NCBI GenBank assembly: GCA_031835245.1
Contig: JAVKOQ010000103.1
Coordinates: 62,001-126,000 of the forward strand
DNA from: Balamuthia mandrillaris
Lineage: Eukaryota > Discosea > Longamoebia > Balamuthiidae
Length of the DNA: 64,000 nt
Reading direction: 5' to 3'
Shown: positions 34,405-46,451 of the stretch, one piece after another
Numbering within the stretch: the stretch's first letter is position 1
Layout of the letters: each line of letters opens with the position of its first letter
Program-made: the position numbers and the translations under genes
Notes under the pieces: model-generated
Told to the model about the DNA's origin: nothing
Databases searched by the model: none
Seen by the model: the letters and a program-made list of their open reading frames with translations, nothing else

Positions 34405-35478
34405 GACCGACCTGGAAGGATTTACCCGCTTGCTCCAAGTGCTGCGAACGTTCTGCCCGATCCACATGACGTCCTTAGCACCGCTGACAGCCATCGAATA
34501 CCAAAACAGCTGCGAAAGCAGTAGACAGGAAGGCACAAGAGGGACCCCTCCCTCTTCCCTCGCTTCTTTCTCCTCCCGAGAGAGAAACAAACGGTTGTAG
34601 AGTAAGTTGAAGGGGGCGCTCTTCTTTCCTCTTTCTTCTTCGCCCAAAGGTGGAAGGGCAAAGAGAGGAGCTCCCCAGTACCGTCGATAGTTTCTCGGCT
34701 GGTTCATCCACTCCCTCTTTAACGTCCTAGCTCCTCCTTCTTTGCCGTTCTTGCTCGCTTCATGGTAGAACAAAATGACAGCTCGTCGTCCTTCGGCATC
34801 GCCATTGCCATTCTCTTCTTCTGCTTCCTCGTCTTCTTCGTCGGTGGGCGAGAGAAGAGGACGGTAAGGAGGTATGTTATGAGGAGGCCATCGCTTCATC
34901 AGCTGTGGCGTCAGCTCTCGCATGGCCTCTTGGTATTGCCTCTCCGGCGACTCGTAACGCTCCTTCAGCGCCACTATGGCGTTGAGAAGCTTCCTTTGGT
35001 CATGGTTGGCTTCAATCTCTGACGAAGAAGAAGCAGAAGCAGAAGAAGAAGAAGAAGAAGAACAAGAAGAAGAAGAAGAAGAAGAAGAAGAAGAAGAAGA
35101 ACGAGAGCAGACAGAGAATAAATCTTCCGCGAGACAAAGGAGACCGTCTCCCTCTATTCTATAGGTTTCGAAGAGGTTGGCGAATTGACCCAAGTCCAAC
35201 AGCTCCAGCCACAAACGAACTTGATCCACGGACCATAGCTCCACAGCTGTTTATGTAACAAAAAAATCATTCATTTTGCTGTTGCCAACAGGCCAACTAG
35301 CAGCTCTCTGCCTTTTCAACCCAGTGTTTTCTGTGGTTTTGATGTCTGAGGTACCTTCTTCCAGCATTTTCAAGCGGGCTTGCTTGGTTGGTTGCTGTGG
35401 TGGCCTTGCGGCCCTAGAGCTTTTGTTGTTGTTGTTGTTTTGGGCTTGCGCGGTGGTGGCGGAGGCTTTGTTTCCCAT
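32368..35478 (-). CDS. SAM domain fused to SagB-type nitroreductase, predicted N-myristoylated
   Basis: Eight exons (35478-35355, 35246-34412, 34288-34196, 34100-33993, 33929-33894, 33791-33241, 33185-32640, 32567-32368) encode 830 residues. The N-terminus MGNKASA fits N-myristoylation. Residues ~43-125 form a SAM domain (ELWSVDQVRLWLELLDLG, IEGDGLLCLAEDL, LLNAIVALKERY) split by a serine run. The rest is a double SagB-type (FMN-dependent nitroreductase-fold) module: YWGAPLF, LFWYSMAVSGAK, NPSSGGLHPTECYAFLP, LYHYSPRDHGLEMR, LPTGSFFLALTGIYW, REIWKYGERGFRYSQLDVGH, then a second half with RRSALSF, GLPSGYYAL, YRRIHWEAGAIGHLLYL and GMGATGMGCFLDDEAL. Bacterial SagB enzymes oxidise azolines in peptide-modification clusters. 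No YcaO partner is nearby, so the substrate is unknown. Exon 3 appears to use a GC donor. Confidence 0.8.
34361..34397. repeat. (GA)n microsatellite in intron
   Basis: CT on the sense strand, intron 2 of the SAM-nitroreductase gene. The CT run at about 34137-34162 lies in intron 3 and is GA in the sense direction. Confidence 0.85.
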
Positions 35479-35609
35479 TCTTTTTGTTCTTTGTTGCTGT
35501 TGTGGTCGCTATAACGTTTTATTCATTTTTTTTAGCTTTTGTTGGGTTACATTTTTGTAGACACAGAAGTAAACTTCGCTGTAACGGCAGAAGTAATGCT
35601 GCTGCGAAG

Positions 35610-35611
35610 AA

Positions 35612-35660
<49 letters not shown>
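35610..35660. repeat. (GA)n microsatellite
   Basis: Long GA run between the start of the SAM-nitroreductase gene and the stop of the FKBP gene. Confidence 0.9.
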
Positions 35661-35661
<1 letters not shown>

Positions 35662-35671
35662 CATTTTGCTT

Positions 35672-36384
35672 TCATTTGCCTCCCTTTTTGGCGGCGGCCT
35701 CGGCGGCGGCTCGTCGTTCCCTCACTTGGCGGAGTCGCTCCTCGTCGGGGTTGGTCTTTGGCGTTTGAAAGTCTATCAGCTCCACCTCGAATAGGAGCGT
35801 TGCATTGGGAGGAATTTCTGGAGGAGGAGGGGCCGGAGGTGGAGTCCATCAGAGACGAAACAACAGAGTGTAAAGTAAGAGCAGAAAAAGACAAAAGAGG
35901 TTACCAGGCGGAGCGCCCTCTTGACCGTAGGCATAGTCAGAGGCGATGGTAAGCACGGCTTTCTCTCCTTTGGTCATGGTGGCCACCGCCACGTCCCACC
36001 CTTTGATCACTTCTCCTACAATTGTATTTGACACACTGAATGGGTGAGGTCTTTTTGAAGAAGACTCACAACCAACAAGAGGAGAGCAGAGAGCAGAGAG
36101 ATGGTAAACCTTGGCCGAGTTTGAAGCGAAAGGGGTAGCCTTGGGACTCATCAAAGATCTCTCCGTCCTCCAACTTTCCAACGTAGTCCACTGACAATGA
36201 TGAGGTTGTATAACAAAAAAAAAAAATGAGGAGAGAGAGGGAGAAATGGTTTGTTTTTGGGCTGGGTGGGTAGGTCTCACATACCTGAAACAAAGGATCC
36301 AGCAGGAGGCACGCCGCCTTTGCCCTTTGCAAGAACCTTCTTCAGCACTTTGCCATTGCCAAGCAAATCTTGTTGTTGGGCCAT
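35672..36384 (-). CDS. FKBP-type peptidyl-prolyl cis-trans isomerase
   Basis: Four exons (36384-36285, 36190-36110, 36015-35905, 35817-35672) encode 145 residues. The FKBP fold is complete: VDYVGKLEDGEIFDES, GYPFRFKLGQGEVIKGWD, MTKGEKAVLTIASDYAYG and IPPNATLLFEVELIDF, including the active-site tyrosine, phenylalanine and tryptophan positions (VDYVG, PFRF, KGWD, DYAYG). It is closest in style to the first domain of FKBP51/52-like proteins (LKKVLAKGKGGVPPAGSFVS), but there is no second domain or TPR. About 30 charged, Ala-rich residues follow the domain (PDEERLRQVREERAAAEAAAKKGGK in part), probably a helix. No signal peptide is seen, so it is presumably cytosolic. A GA run at about 35610-35660 lies just beyond the stop. 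Confidence 0.92.
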
Positions 36385-36862
36385 TTGCTTTCTTTTCGTC
36401 CTAAGTATCAACAAAAGACCCCTCAAAGTAGGTTTGTTTGTTTTATTTTTTGTCGACAATATTTAGATCAAAATCGATGATCTGCCAATTATCGATGACT
36501 CCGAAATTTCTCAACTCCGCACGAATGAAAAAAGAGGTTTTTATAAAGAAAAAACTCTTCAACTGGTTTAACTATTTTCAGCTTTAGACAATTGGTCTGT
36601 GTGCTCTTCCCTTTTGGGTAAACCCTCACAAGCGCAGGTGTGTCCATATTTGTGCGAGAAACCTGCTCGACGAACAAAAGAAAGAAATAAAGTAGTTGAA
36701 GAGGGAAAAAGCGGCGCAAGGGCTTGTAAGTGGGGGAGGCTCCGTTAGTTCTTGAGTGAAGGTGCGCCGGGGAAGAGAAAAATAAAAGCAAACGGAGTGA
36801 GACTTGGAGTTAGAGTGAAGCATATCGTTCTCTCTTTCGCCGAGCGAGAAACAAAAAGAAAG
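36385..36862. other. Divergent promoter region between FKBP and FG-GAP genes
   Basis: 478 bases between two divergent start codons. No gene or defined element is visible. Confidence 0.5.
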
Positions 36863-39706
36863 ATGAAGAGCGCCCTTCCTACCCTGCTGCTTCTTCTCTC
36901 AATCTGCAGCTCTCTTCCGGCGATAACGTTTGGTTCACATGACGTAAGAGTTGATTGGGAAGTGATAGGACAGAACTACACGGGTCCCGTTGACGTGGAG
37001 GAAAACATAGAGTCAAGAACGGGGAGAGCTTTGACTTGCGGGCACTTCGACGGCGACAGCTTGGTAGAGTGAAACCCTTCAACATGAAAGAGTGTGTGAT
37101 GAATGAAAGGAGAAGAGATGGTGTTAGATGAGAAGGAATAGAGAAAAAGAGAGAGCAGTATGCAGTACTGACCGCATTGTTTCTGCAGGTTGATCTCATT
37201 ATTTCTGGGGATGGTGCGTTGGGTAGAGACCTTGATGGTAACATCTGTTCCACCTTTGATAGCAACATCTTTCCCCCTTTCTTTCTTTAGATGCTAAGAG
37301 AGGGCAACAACAGGGAACTTGGTGGTGAAGAACGCCGGTCGCGCTTGGTTCATCTTCGGTTCAGAGGCGTTGTCTACTGGAGACTTGTCCCCCGAAAGCC
37401 CTGTCTCATTCGCGGGAACCAATACCAACGACTATGTCGGCTCCGCTGTGGCTGCTGGTGATGTCAACGGAGATGGATTGGTGAGCTCTCCTCTGTTTAT
37501 TGTTGTTTGATTTTTGTTGTTTGTTATTTTCCTTTTCATCTGCTCCCATCACTGTCTCACCTTTGAATGCTGCATCCATCAAACAGGACGATGCAGTGAT
37601 CTGTGCAAGTCAAGCTGATCAACACGGTTTCTGTGCCATCATCTTTGGCAACAACGAGCGGAGCGTGCCCACATCACAGAGACAAGTCAAGAACGAAAAT
37701 GGCTTCCTCGTGACTGACTCGGACGTGTACACCGGCTTCGGTTCTTCTGTCGCCGTGCTGGATATCAACCACGACGGCTATGCCGATGTCTGTGTTGGTG
37801 CTCCTCACTCTGAAAACAACAAGGGTAAGGTCCACTGCTTCTTTGGCAAGCAGTCTGGCTTCCCTCGGCGGTTTGAGACATCTCGTCTCAACGGGCTGAA
37901 CGGTATCACCATCGTCGGTGAATACGCCAGCGATCTTTTCGGTATCAGTTTGGCTGGTGGTGACATTGACAATGACCAACGCCATGACCTCGTGGTGGGT
38001 GCCACTGGAGCCTTCACCGGGGATGTGGACTACCATGGAGCTATTTACGTCATTCTCGGTCGCGGTGCGCTCCGTCAGAATGCCAACTACCAAGTGGGCA
38101 ACTTGGTGGCCAACCAACAAGCCTACTACATGGAAGGTTACGATGGTAACACTGGCTTCGGTCGGGCAGTCGCCACTGGAGACTTCAACGCCGACGGCGT
38201 GGTACGTTTATCCCCCTGGCCTCTTTCTTTCTCACCTTAGAAATCCTGTTTTTTGAAGAGAGTTAATGACAACGAACATTGCTTCTGCTCCCTCTCGCGC
38301 TTCTCTCTCAGACGGATATTGCCGTGACAACTGAGTTTGGAACCTATGCTTACCTTATTCTGGGCGGTTACGCTCCCTACAACCCCGATGCCTACTTCAA
38401 CCGCGGTCTCAGAATCCGAGGCTACGGTGACCTCAACAAGGATCCCCACTGGACTTCCGTGGCCTTTGGCGACGTCAACGGCGACGGCGGCGCGGATCTT
38501 ATCTTGGGTGCTGCGCGCGGCACCACCAACGAGGCCAAGGTGCAGAGCGGCTACATCGCCATTCTGTATGGTTTCTGTAATGAGGGCACGGCCTTTTACA
38601 AGAGCAGCATCATGCCCACCGTGGAGCTCAGCCAGGCCACCACCGATGTTACCATAGTGAGAGGCAACCTGAACGACGAGGGGCTGGGCACTGGCCTCGG
38701 TCTCTCTGTACTCTCCGTTCCCGACGGCTTTGGCAGGTCCAACATCTTGTACGGCTATGAGGGGGAGAACAGGGCCAGCTTGGTCTTCGCCAACGCCATC
38801 ACCGGCGAGACGGACCCGCTGGAGTGCGCTGCTTTGCAGGTAACCACCGGCGGCACCACCATCTCCAGCACCATCACCACCTCCTCTGCCACCACCGGAG
38901 ACTATTCCACCACCACCGCCACCTCCACCACAGGAGGCGGAAGTACCACCGGAGGGGCCTCCTCTACCACCACCACCGGAGGGGCCTCCTCCACCTCCAC
39001 CACGGGCGTGGGCAGCACAACCGGCTTCGTTCCGCCTACCGTCAACCCGCTGGAGAACGGGGTGATCTCGGAGCAGCCGGTCACGCAGAGGGGCATCACC
39101 TACTTCCAGATCGATGTGCCTCAGGGGGCCGCCACCTTTCAGGTCCTCGTGACGGAGGGAGAGGGCTCTGACACGATGTGCGCGTTGGTGCGGAAGGCCG
39201 ACCTCCCCACCGAGGAAGACTTTGACTACCGAAGGTGCTCCAACCTGATCGAGCTGGACGTTGAAAACACCGGCCTCTCCGTCAGGGAACACACGGATGA
39301 CCCCTGCGAGCTCGTCACTTACTTTGTAGCGGTGCAGGGCAACCCTGGGGATCACTTCTCCATCGTGGTGGCCTGGGGCACTGGCTGCGACGGCTGCGGC
39401 TCCGTTGAGGACAGATGCGGCGACTGCCCCGCCACCGGCACCTGCGAGTGCGAGGTCGGCAGCTACCGCAGCTATGAAGAGGACCTGCTGGACCAGAGCT
39501 TGTTGACATGGGAGACCCTCCGACTGAGGCACAGCGTGCGGACGACCCGCCAGGTCATCCAGGAAATCCAGGAAGCCATCCTCGAAGGCAAAACCACCAC
39601 CCCCGAGTTTTACGATGAGCACTTTGAGCTAGCGAAGACGTTCCTTGCAGAGATTGAACTGTTTAACTCGCAAGCCCAACTCGTGGCCAACGCTTTGAAC
39701 GCGTAA
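36863..39706 (+). CDS. Secreted FG-GAP repeat protein (integrin-alpha-like beta-propeller)
   Basis: Five exons (36863-37063, 37189-37237, 37314-37480, 37587-38201, 38312-39706) encode 808 residues. A signal peptide (MKSALPTLLLLLSICSSLP) is followed by at least six FG-GAP type repeats, each with a calcium-binding D-x-N/D-x-D-G loop: GDVNGDGLDD, DINHDGYADV, GDIDNDQRHD, GDFNADGVTD and GDVNGDGGAD. FG-GAP repeats build the seven-bladed propeller of integrin alpha chains and related lectin-like proteins. Next is a Ser/Thr/Gly-rich linker (about 840-1000 bases into the last exon, probably O-glycosylated), a beta-rich module, a cysteine cluster (CDGCGSVEDRCGDCPATGTC) and a C-terminal helix rich in Glu, Gln and Ile. 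No transmembrane segment or GPI-type tail is seen, so it is predicted to be secreted or matrix-associated. Confidence 0.85.
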
Positions 39707-39969
39707 TGCCGCTTTTTCTTTCTTTCGCCTCTCCTTGTTCCTTTTTACCTTGCTCCTCTTTTTTTTTTTGTGCCTCGTCTTCGTCGTCGTCTTCTTCTTC
39801 TTCGCGTGTTCAAAAACTATAAAAAGCAAGAAACCACAAAAGGTGGGTGGGCTCTGTTGGTTTCACCACCCGCAACAACAACAACCACTGGATAACGAGG
39901 ACGCCGTTCTTTTAGTTGAACTTTTCTTTAAACAAATCATTATAACAGCTTATTACAGTAATAAGGCGC

Positions 39970-42900
39970 TTACTCGCTCAAGGGGATAGGCAACCACCGT
40001 TGCAGCGTTTGGCGAAGCTGCGCCAGTTTCAAGGGCTTGCTCATGAAAGCAGTCATGCCGGCCTCCTCGCAGCGCTGCTGGTCTCGGTCCATGCCGCTAG
40101 CTGAGAGAGCCACTATAGGAAGGTTGCTGAGGTAACGCCGCCGACGAACATCCATCTCTGCTCGTTGGCTCATTTCCCTCAGTTGCTTTGTGGCCTCGTA
40201 GCCGTCCATGATGGGCATGGCCAGGTCCATCAGCACCAGGGCAAAGTGTCCCGTCGGCGCTGCGTTGATGATGTCGATGGCTTCTTTGCCGTTGGTGGCG
40301 ACCGTAGCAGGCAAGCCTAGCTTGCGGAGCTGCGCCAGCACCACTTTGATGTTGACGCGATTGTCCTCCACTACTAGTATGTGGTTCGTTTTGTCCGGTG
40401 TTGTTTGTGTCACGTCCTTTTCCTCATTTTTCGTTTCCGATTTTTGTACAAGTGACGGGTGACCAGCTGCTGTGTTTCGTTCTGTTTCCTCTTGTTGTTC
40501 CTCCTCTTCCTCCTCTTCTTCCTTTGATGGATGCCGTTGCTGTTGATAGCCCTTTTCTCGATCTTTGCAGCCGCTGAGACTATGCCAAGAAGACAAGGAC
40601 TTGGCAATGGCGGCACGTATGCACTTGGTTAACTCGCTCTTCTTGATGGGTTTGGTAACATATCCACTGCTGAGATGACTGCCAAGCATGGCCAACCCCT
40701 GACGAGCCAGCCCACGTGCTGTCTGCGAGGACCCACTCATCAGCACCACTCGCAACCATGATTGGTGTCGATGCAGTGCTCTGCCAGTATTGATTGCAGA
40801 TTCCAAGTTGGGAGACGCTATGTCCAGTACAATAATGGTGAATGGACGCCCTTGTTTTAGGCCTCGGTAGAAGAGTCGCAAGCCTTGTTCCATGCTTGTC
40901 GATCCTTCGCATTCTAGGTAAAGAATAGATAATAATGAGATACGGAGATGAAAGATAAGGAGAACGAAGGAGAAGGAGAAGAGCAAGAGCAACAAAAAGA
41001 TACGCACCAACAATATCGCACAACTGCAGAAGAATCGAATCGAGACTGTGCTGCTTGGCCTCAATAACGAGCACGCGTTGGTCGTATGGGTGCATGAGAC
41101 AACCATCGGTCGAATAGCTAGTTTGTAGTTGTTTCAAGGTGAAGCGATGTCCTGATGCACTACTACTGGACGGGGATGGTAGAAGTTGGCAGCGCCAAGT
41201 GAACCAGAACGTGGAGCCTTTTCCAGGTTTTGTGGTCACTCCAATCTCTCCTCCCGCTATCTCCACTAACCGTTTGCTGATGGCCAAGCCAAGTCCCGTG
41301 CCACCATGTTCTCTCGTTGTAGAAGAGTTCACTTGACTAAAGGATTGAAAGATTTTCTGCACGCCTTCCTCGCTGATACCAATGCCCGTATCTATAATTT
41401 CCACATGCAGAATGACTTCTTTTGGATTATATCCAAAGTTGTCGCTCTCATTTTCCTGCGACTCTCCAGTAGCTGTCTCCGCTCCCGGTTCAAGCGCATA
41501 AGAGTGGGGAAAGGAAGAGGAGGCAATGGGTGATTGTTCAACGATAGAGTAGCGAACCTTCACCATGACCTCTCCGCCTCTTTCCGTGAATTTGATGGCG
41601 TTATTGATGAGGTTCACAAGCACCTGTTGCAGGCGGAACGGGTCGCTGCGTACCCAAAGACCCGAGCGAGAGGTCACCAGGTCCGACATGTTCACCAGTT
41701 CGATTTGACGCATCCCGGCTTGCTCCGCGAACATGTCCATGGTTCTCTCTACTAGCGAACCAACCTCAAACTCGGAGCAATGAAAGAGCACTTTGTCCAT
41801 TTCCATCCTTGAGAAGTCCAAAATGTCATTCACAATCTCCAATAACAGTTCGCTGCAGTTTGTTCAGTCAGAGACCAAAGCGCATCAACATAAGCCATTC
41901 TGAAGAAAAACATGAGAAAGAAAGGTCCTACCTTGAATGTTGAAGAGTCTGCACCATCTCCTTTTGCTCTGCATTGAGCGGCGTATCTCGGAGCATTTCC
42001 ATCATGCCGATAATTGCATTCAGAGGAGTACGAATCTCGTGGCTCGTGTTGGCCATAATCATGCTTTTGGCTTTGTTAGCAGCTTGTGCTGCCTCTAGCT
42101 GTGTCTGTTGCTGCATTCGTTCCTCCATCAGCCGGGCTTGATTGAGACCGAGGCCTACCTGCAACGCTATTTGCAGCAACAAGGCTTTGTCTACTTTGCT
42201 CCAGCTATTATCTCTCATTTCTTGGATAACAAGCCTAGAGGAGGTTGAACTAGAAGGAAGAGGAGCCCATCGTACACATTGCAGCAGACCCCAAACTTTG
42301 TCTCTCATAGGAATGATGGCCGAGATGCTGTTCTCTGCTTGCAACTCGTTGGGAAGCATTGCCACCAACCGCTCCGTTTGCGTGGAGTCTTGCCAGATGT
42401 CAGTAGCCGAGAAGTTGACATCCCACAAACCCGCTCCGCTTTCGCAGTTGTTCATTGCGAATTTAAGGCCAAGATACCGTTTTTCAGGTAACCGGTGGCT
42501 GTCTACGCTTTCGGCGGGGATGGTGCACACTTGTTGCGTTGGACATGGGTAGCGTGCATCCCTCTCACATTCTTCTTCTTCTACTTCTGCTACCGCTTCT
42601 TCTGTTCCCACATATCGATCTTCGTATTCTTTTGCTGCTAGAGTTCGATCAGGTACTTCCAAGTCCTTGCCGTTCTTCTTTATTCTTCGTTGTCCCGAAT
42701 CAGCAGAGAGGCTGCGACGGCGAATCGAGTTTTGAGCTTTGCTGGGTTGTAGCTTTTGCCGTCGCGATTGAGGAGGACTGGAATCCTGTTGTGGCGTGTT
42801 CTTTCGTTCGGGATCCCCTGTATCGTAGTCACCATGACGTTGAGTTCCTTTGACTTCTCCATCTGAATCCGTTCCAGAAGCCTCTTCGGTAGTGCCGTGA

Positions 42901-45287
42901 TTCGTACTGGTGATGCTTCTCTTTCTTGCCACCTCCTCGAAGCGATAGATACGCACTGCGTCTGCCTTCAACACTGCTCTAACCTCCGCAACGGTGCTGT
43001 CCAACACTTCCTGCATGCTGATTTTTCCACAACGAATCTTCTCACCAATTCGCATTACCAGATGCTTCCGTTTGACGAGTTGCTTTTCTCTGAGATTCAT
43101 CTGCTTCCTCAGCCTACTCAGCTTGACAGTAGCTCTGGCTTTTGCTACCAGTTCTGTGGCCGAAAAGGGTTTGGCAAGGTAGTCATCTGCGCCTGAATCT
43201 AGACCTTCTGCAGAAGCGTCTGGTCCAGCACGTGCAGACAGTAGGATAAATGGTATGCTGTGCGTCTTTTTGTTGGCACGAACATCGTGCAATAGGGAGA
43301 ATCCATCCTTGATTGGCATCATTACGTCACTGATGACAAGATCAGGTGGCGGAACACGGCATATCATTCTGAGAGCCTCCGCTCCATTCGTCACAGTCGT
43401 GACACGAAAATGGGGGCTCAACAATCTCGAAACGTAGTTCCGCATATCTGCGTTGTCATCTGCAATAAGCACGCGCGGTTTGCTTGATAGCATCTCACTT
43501 GCTATTTCTTCCATTTTTTCTTGTTCGAATTCTTCCTCTTCCTCTTGTCTTTCTCGTTCATCTTCTGCTTCTTCTTCTTCAACTTTTTCGTCCAAAATCT
43601 CCCCCTTCCCCATTGGCCGCTTAAGCAAAGACTGTGCCGAATTGGTGTCCCAGTTGAGGATCTCGCTGGCATATTGGTCGGTAGTGTAGCACCCAGCTAT
43701 CTTGTTCTGAGAGACGGAATCCCGTTGACCGCAGTCGGCTACATCATCACTCAGTGGCATAACCACTTTATCGCGTGGTAGGTGCTTGTAACCGGATGGG
43801 ATGAAAACGGTGAAGGTGGTGCCTTTGCCTTCTTGACTCTCCACCCTTATAGTGCCTCCATGAAGTTTCACCAATTCTTGGGCCAGCGCAAGGCCGATGC
43901 CCGATCCTTCGTGGCTACGGGCCTTATCGTTTTGAATGCGATAGAATCGTTGGAATAGTTTCTGTAAGTCCTTCTCAGCGATCCCCACTCCTGTGTCCTT
44001 TACTTGCATCTCCATTCCCCCGTTCACCCTTTCAACAGAAACGGTGATGCTTCCTTTCCATGTGAATTTAAGCGCGTTTGAAACCAAGTTCAGAACGATC
44101 TTCTCCCACATATCTTTGTCTACGTATATCTCTTCTTCATTCGCAGACTTTGTTGACTTCACGCATCGCGTGATCAATTGAAGGCCCAGTCGCTCCGCCG
44201 ACGATTCGAATTCGCTCACTAACTCTTGAGTAAATGTTCCCAGGTCTATTGGTCGATATCTTGCTTGTACACTGGGAAGTACGTGAGAATTCACGTTGCA
44301 CATTACTGCAAAAATGATGGGAATTGAGTACGAACCGGCCAACTTCAATCCTGCTGAAATCGAGCAGAGTATTGACAAGCTTAAGAAGCCTTTGCCCATT
44401 CCTGAACACCGTTTCTAACTGTTGTCGATGATCGGGAAGGAGATTCTCTGACTGAAGAAGGTCTGCAAGTGGAGCCACGATCAGTGTTAACGGGGTGCGA
44501 AACTCATGGCTTATATTGCAGAAAAAATCAGTTTTGGCTTTATCGAGTTCAGCAAGCTTCTCTGCCCGTTTGCGTTCTTCCTCTCGAGCCTGATGAATGG
44601 CAACATTGGTTAGCCTTGTTTGAAAGACAAGTTACGTACTGAAAATTACCTTGGCATTATTCAGAGCAGTTGATAAATGACCTCCAACCAAATTGTAAAA
44701 TTCTTCATAGTAGGTATCAAAAGGGAGAAATGGGTTGACACGAGCCACCATCACAGCCGAGGTGTGACCTTGCTCTTCGTAGGAGGTTGTCACTGGCACC
44801 AGCATCACACGTCCTTGCCCTTCTGGCAGCGAGACCAACATTGTTGTGCCTGTCGCAAAAACTTGTGCTACGGGCCAATCCTTTCCAAGCGCCGCGTGCT
44901 GGTATTTAGAAGAGGGGTTCATTGTTGGCTGAGCTCTTCTGGGCGAGACGCCAGCCCGCGAATTGGTTCGTGGAAGGTTGTTGCTTTCTTCTTGTTCTTC
45001 TTCATCAAAAGCAGTAAGGGAAACGGTTGTGGGAAGGGTCAGCAAAGCAGAAGGAAAATCTTCAGGTTGCTCTTTGCTTGCGTTGTCAGGAGCGTATTCT
45101 TTGTCATTGTCTTCGCGCTGCAAGTCCTGCTCGAAGGTGCTTGCCACCAGTGTTGCAGTTTTGTTGTCTTCTGACGCCAAATAGATAAACGCAAACGGTA
45201 TGTCCTTATTGCCCTTTAGTGTCTGTGCTGTAAGCTTGCACGCCTATTATCATCGTTCATTGGTACGATAGAATGAGTTCATCATGA

Positions 45288-45334
<47 letters not shown>

Positions 45335-46082
45335 CGGGAAGGAGAGAGAGAAAGAGAGAGAGAGTGAAAGAAGAGGAAGGAGAGAGACGAAGAAAAACAC
45401 ACAAAAAAAGGAAAAGAGGAAAACAAACGTCAGCGAGGCAAGAGGCTGAAGGGGTGCGGATGGCCAACTCAGACAGAGTATTTAAGCGTCTCTCGCTCAT
45501 AACTCGCTGAGAGGTCTCAAAACACACGTTGACAAGGCCAATGATGGAGTTATCAGGGCCTCGCAAGGGTGAAAAGCTGAAGGAGTAGTAGGTCTCCTCC
45601 ACGTAGCCATGGCGCTCCATCATGAGGCGAGTGTCATGACACAAAACCCCCTTTCCAGAGGAGTACGCCTCGTCCATCAGAATACCAACGACGTTCCAGA
45701 TCTCTTCCCACACTTTTTGCCCAGGTTGACCCATGGCTTGGGGGTGCTTTGTTCCGAGCGTTGGCCGCCATGCCTTTCACAAAAAGAGAAAAAAAAAAGA
45801 GGGGGGAAAAAAAGAGGGAGGGAAAGGGGAAGAAACAAAAAATCAGGAGCTGTTGAGGAGAAGGAAAACGAGGAAAAGGAAAAAAAAAAAAACAAGTACA
45901 TCTCCGTAAATGAGGTTGCGCCCAGGACCCAAGTAGAGCGCCATGGGGAAGGTGCTCTCCAAACAGAGTTCCACCGCAGCGACCAGTTGGGGGGGCCACT
46001 CTTCCCTTGGCCCAATAGGAGTCTTGGACCAGTCCATGGTGGCCACCAACTCAGCAGCGGTGATGCTGGTTGGGCATTCCAT
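39970..46082 (-). CDS. Hybrid histidine kinase with two kinase cores and multiple receiver domains
   Basis: Seven exons (46082-45900, 45773-45429, 45243-44650, 44589-44336, 44271-41932, 41852-41008, 40913-39970) encode 1,834 residues, with no membrane segment. The N-terminus ([15 protein letters not shown]) matches a PAS-like sensor common in bacterial kinases, followed by a GAF-like region. Kinase core 1 has the H-box [12 protein letters not shown] near residue 400, then [17 protein letters not shown] and GSGIGLALA. Receiver 1 ([19 protein letters not shown]) lies near 725-845. A second GAF-like region precedes H-box 2 ([13 protein letters not shown], ~1213) with [17 protein letters not shown] and [11 protein letters not shown] degenerate receiver (~1475-1620) and a canonical C-terminal receiver ([24 protein letters not shown]) finish it. 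Signals should pass from histidine to aspartate within the protein and then to a separate phosphotransfer protein. Confidence 0.9.
45291..45330. repeat. (GA)n microsatellite in kinase intron
   Basis: GA run (CT on the sense strand) in the intron between exons 2 and 3 of the hybrid kinase. Confidence 0.9.
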
Positions 46083-46433
46083 TGTTCCCCACCCGCTCTG
46101 CTTTTTTGTTTGTTGTTTTTTTTTTTGAATCGTTCTCTTTCTCCAGCTCTACCCTTTTATTGTTGTTATTCTTCCTTCCTTCTCCTCCCCTCCAGCGTCA
46201 CAGGGCTTGTTTTTTTTTTTTTGTTGTTGTTCCTGTATTTTAAATAAATGAAGCAACAACACCCAACGCCTTTGCGTGGCTTTCCTGCCTTTCAAATTAT
46301 ATTTTTTTTTTGCCTTGACTGGTTGTGTATGCGTGTTGTTGCAAAAAGGGATGATGAACGTCCCCAAACGAGGTCGCCATGCTGGTTTTTTCGTTAGGAG
46401 CATATGTCCCACCTGCCATCCCGCATCAAACAA
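46083..46433. other. Spacer between hybrid kinase start and transposon
   Basis: 351 bases rich in poly-T and short pyrimidine runs. It presumably holds the kinase promoter; nothing specific is recognisable. Confidence 0.5.
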
Positions 46434-46447
46434 TAGAGTTGAGGGAA
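46434..46447 (+). repeat. Left terminal inverted repeat of transposon
   Basis: TAGAGTTGAGGGAA, an exact reverse complement of 49063-49076. The first two bases may be a TA target duplication. Confidence 0.8.
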
Positions 46448-46451
46448 CGAG

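Noticed and set aside
35251-35354. Continuation of the first SAM-nitroreductase exon to its own stop
   Set aside because: A GTACCT donor at 35354 and an ACAG acceptor at 35247 give an in-frame SAM domain; read-through ends at a stop after 34 unrelated residues.
38237-39622. 461-residue minus-strand open frame
   Set aside because: Antisense shadow of the GC-rich last exon of the FG-GAP gene, whose sense frame has repeats, signal peptide and closing splice phases.
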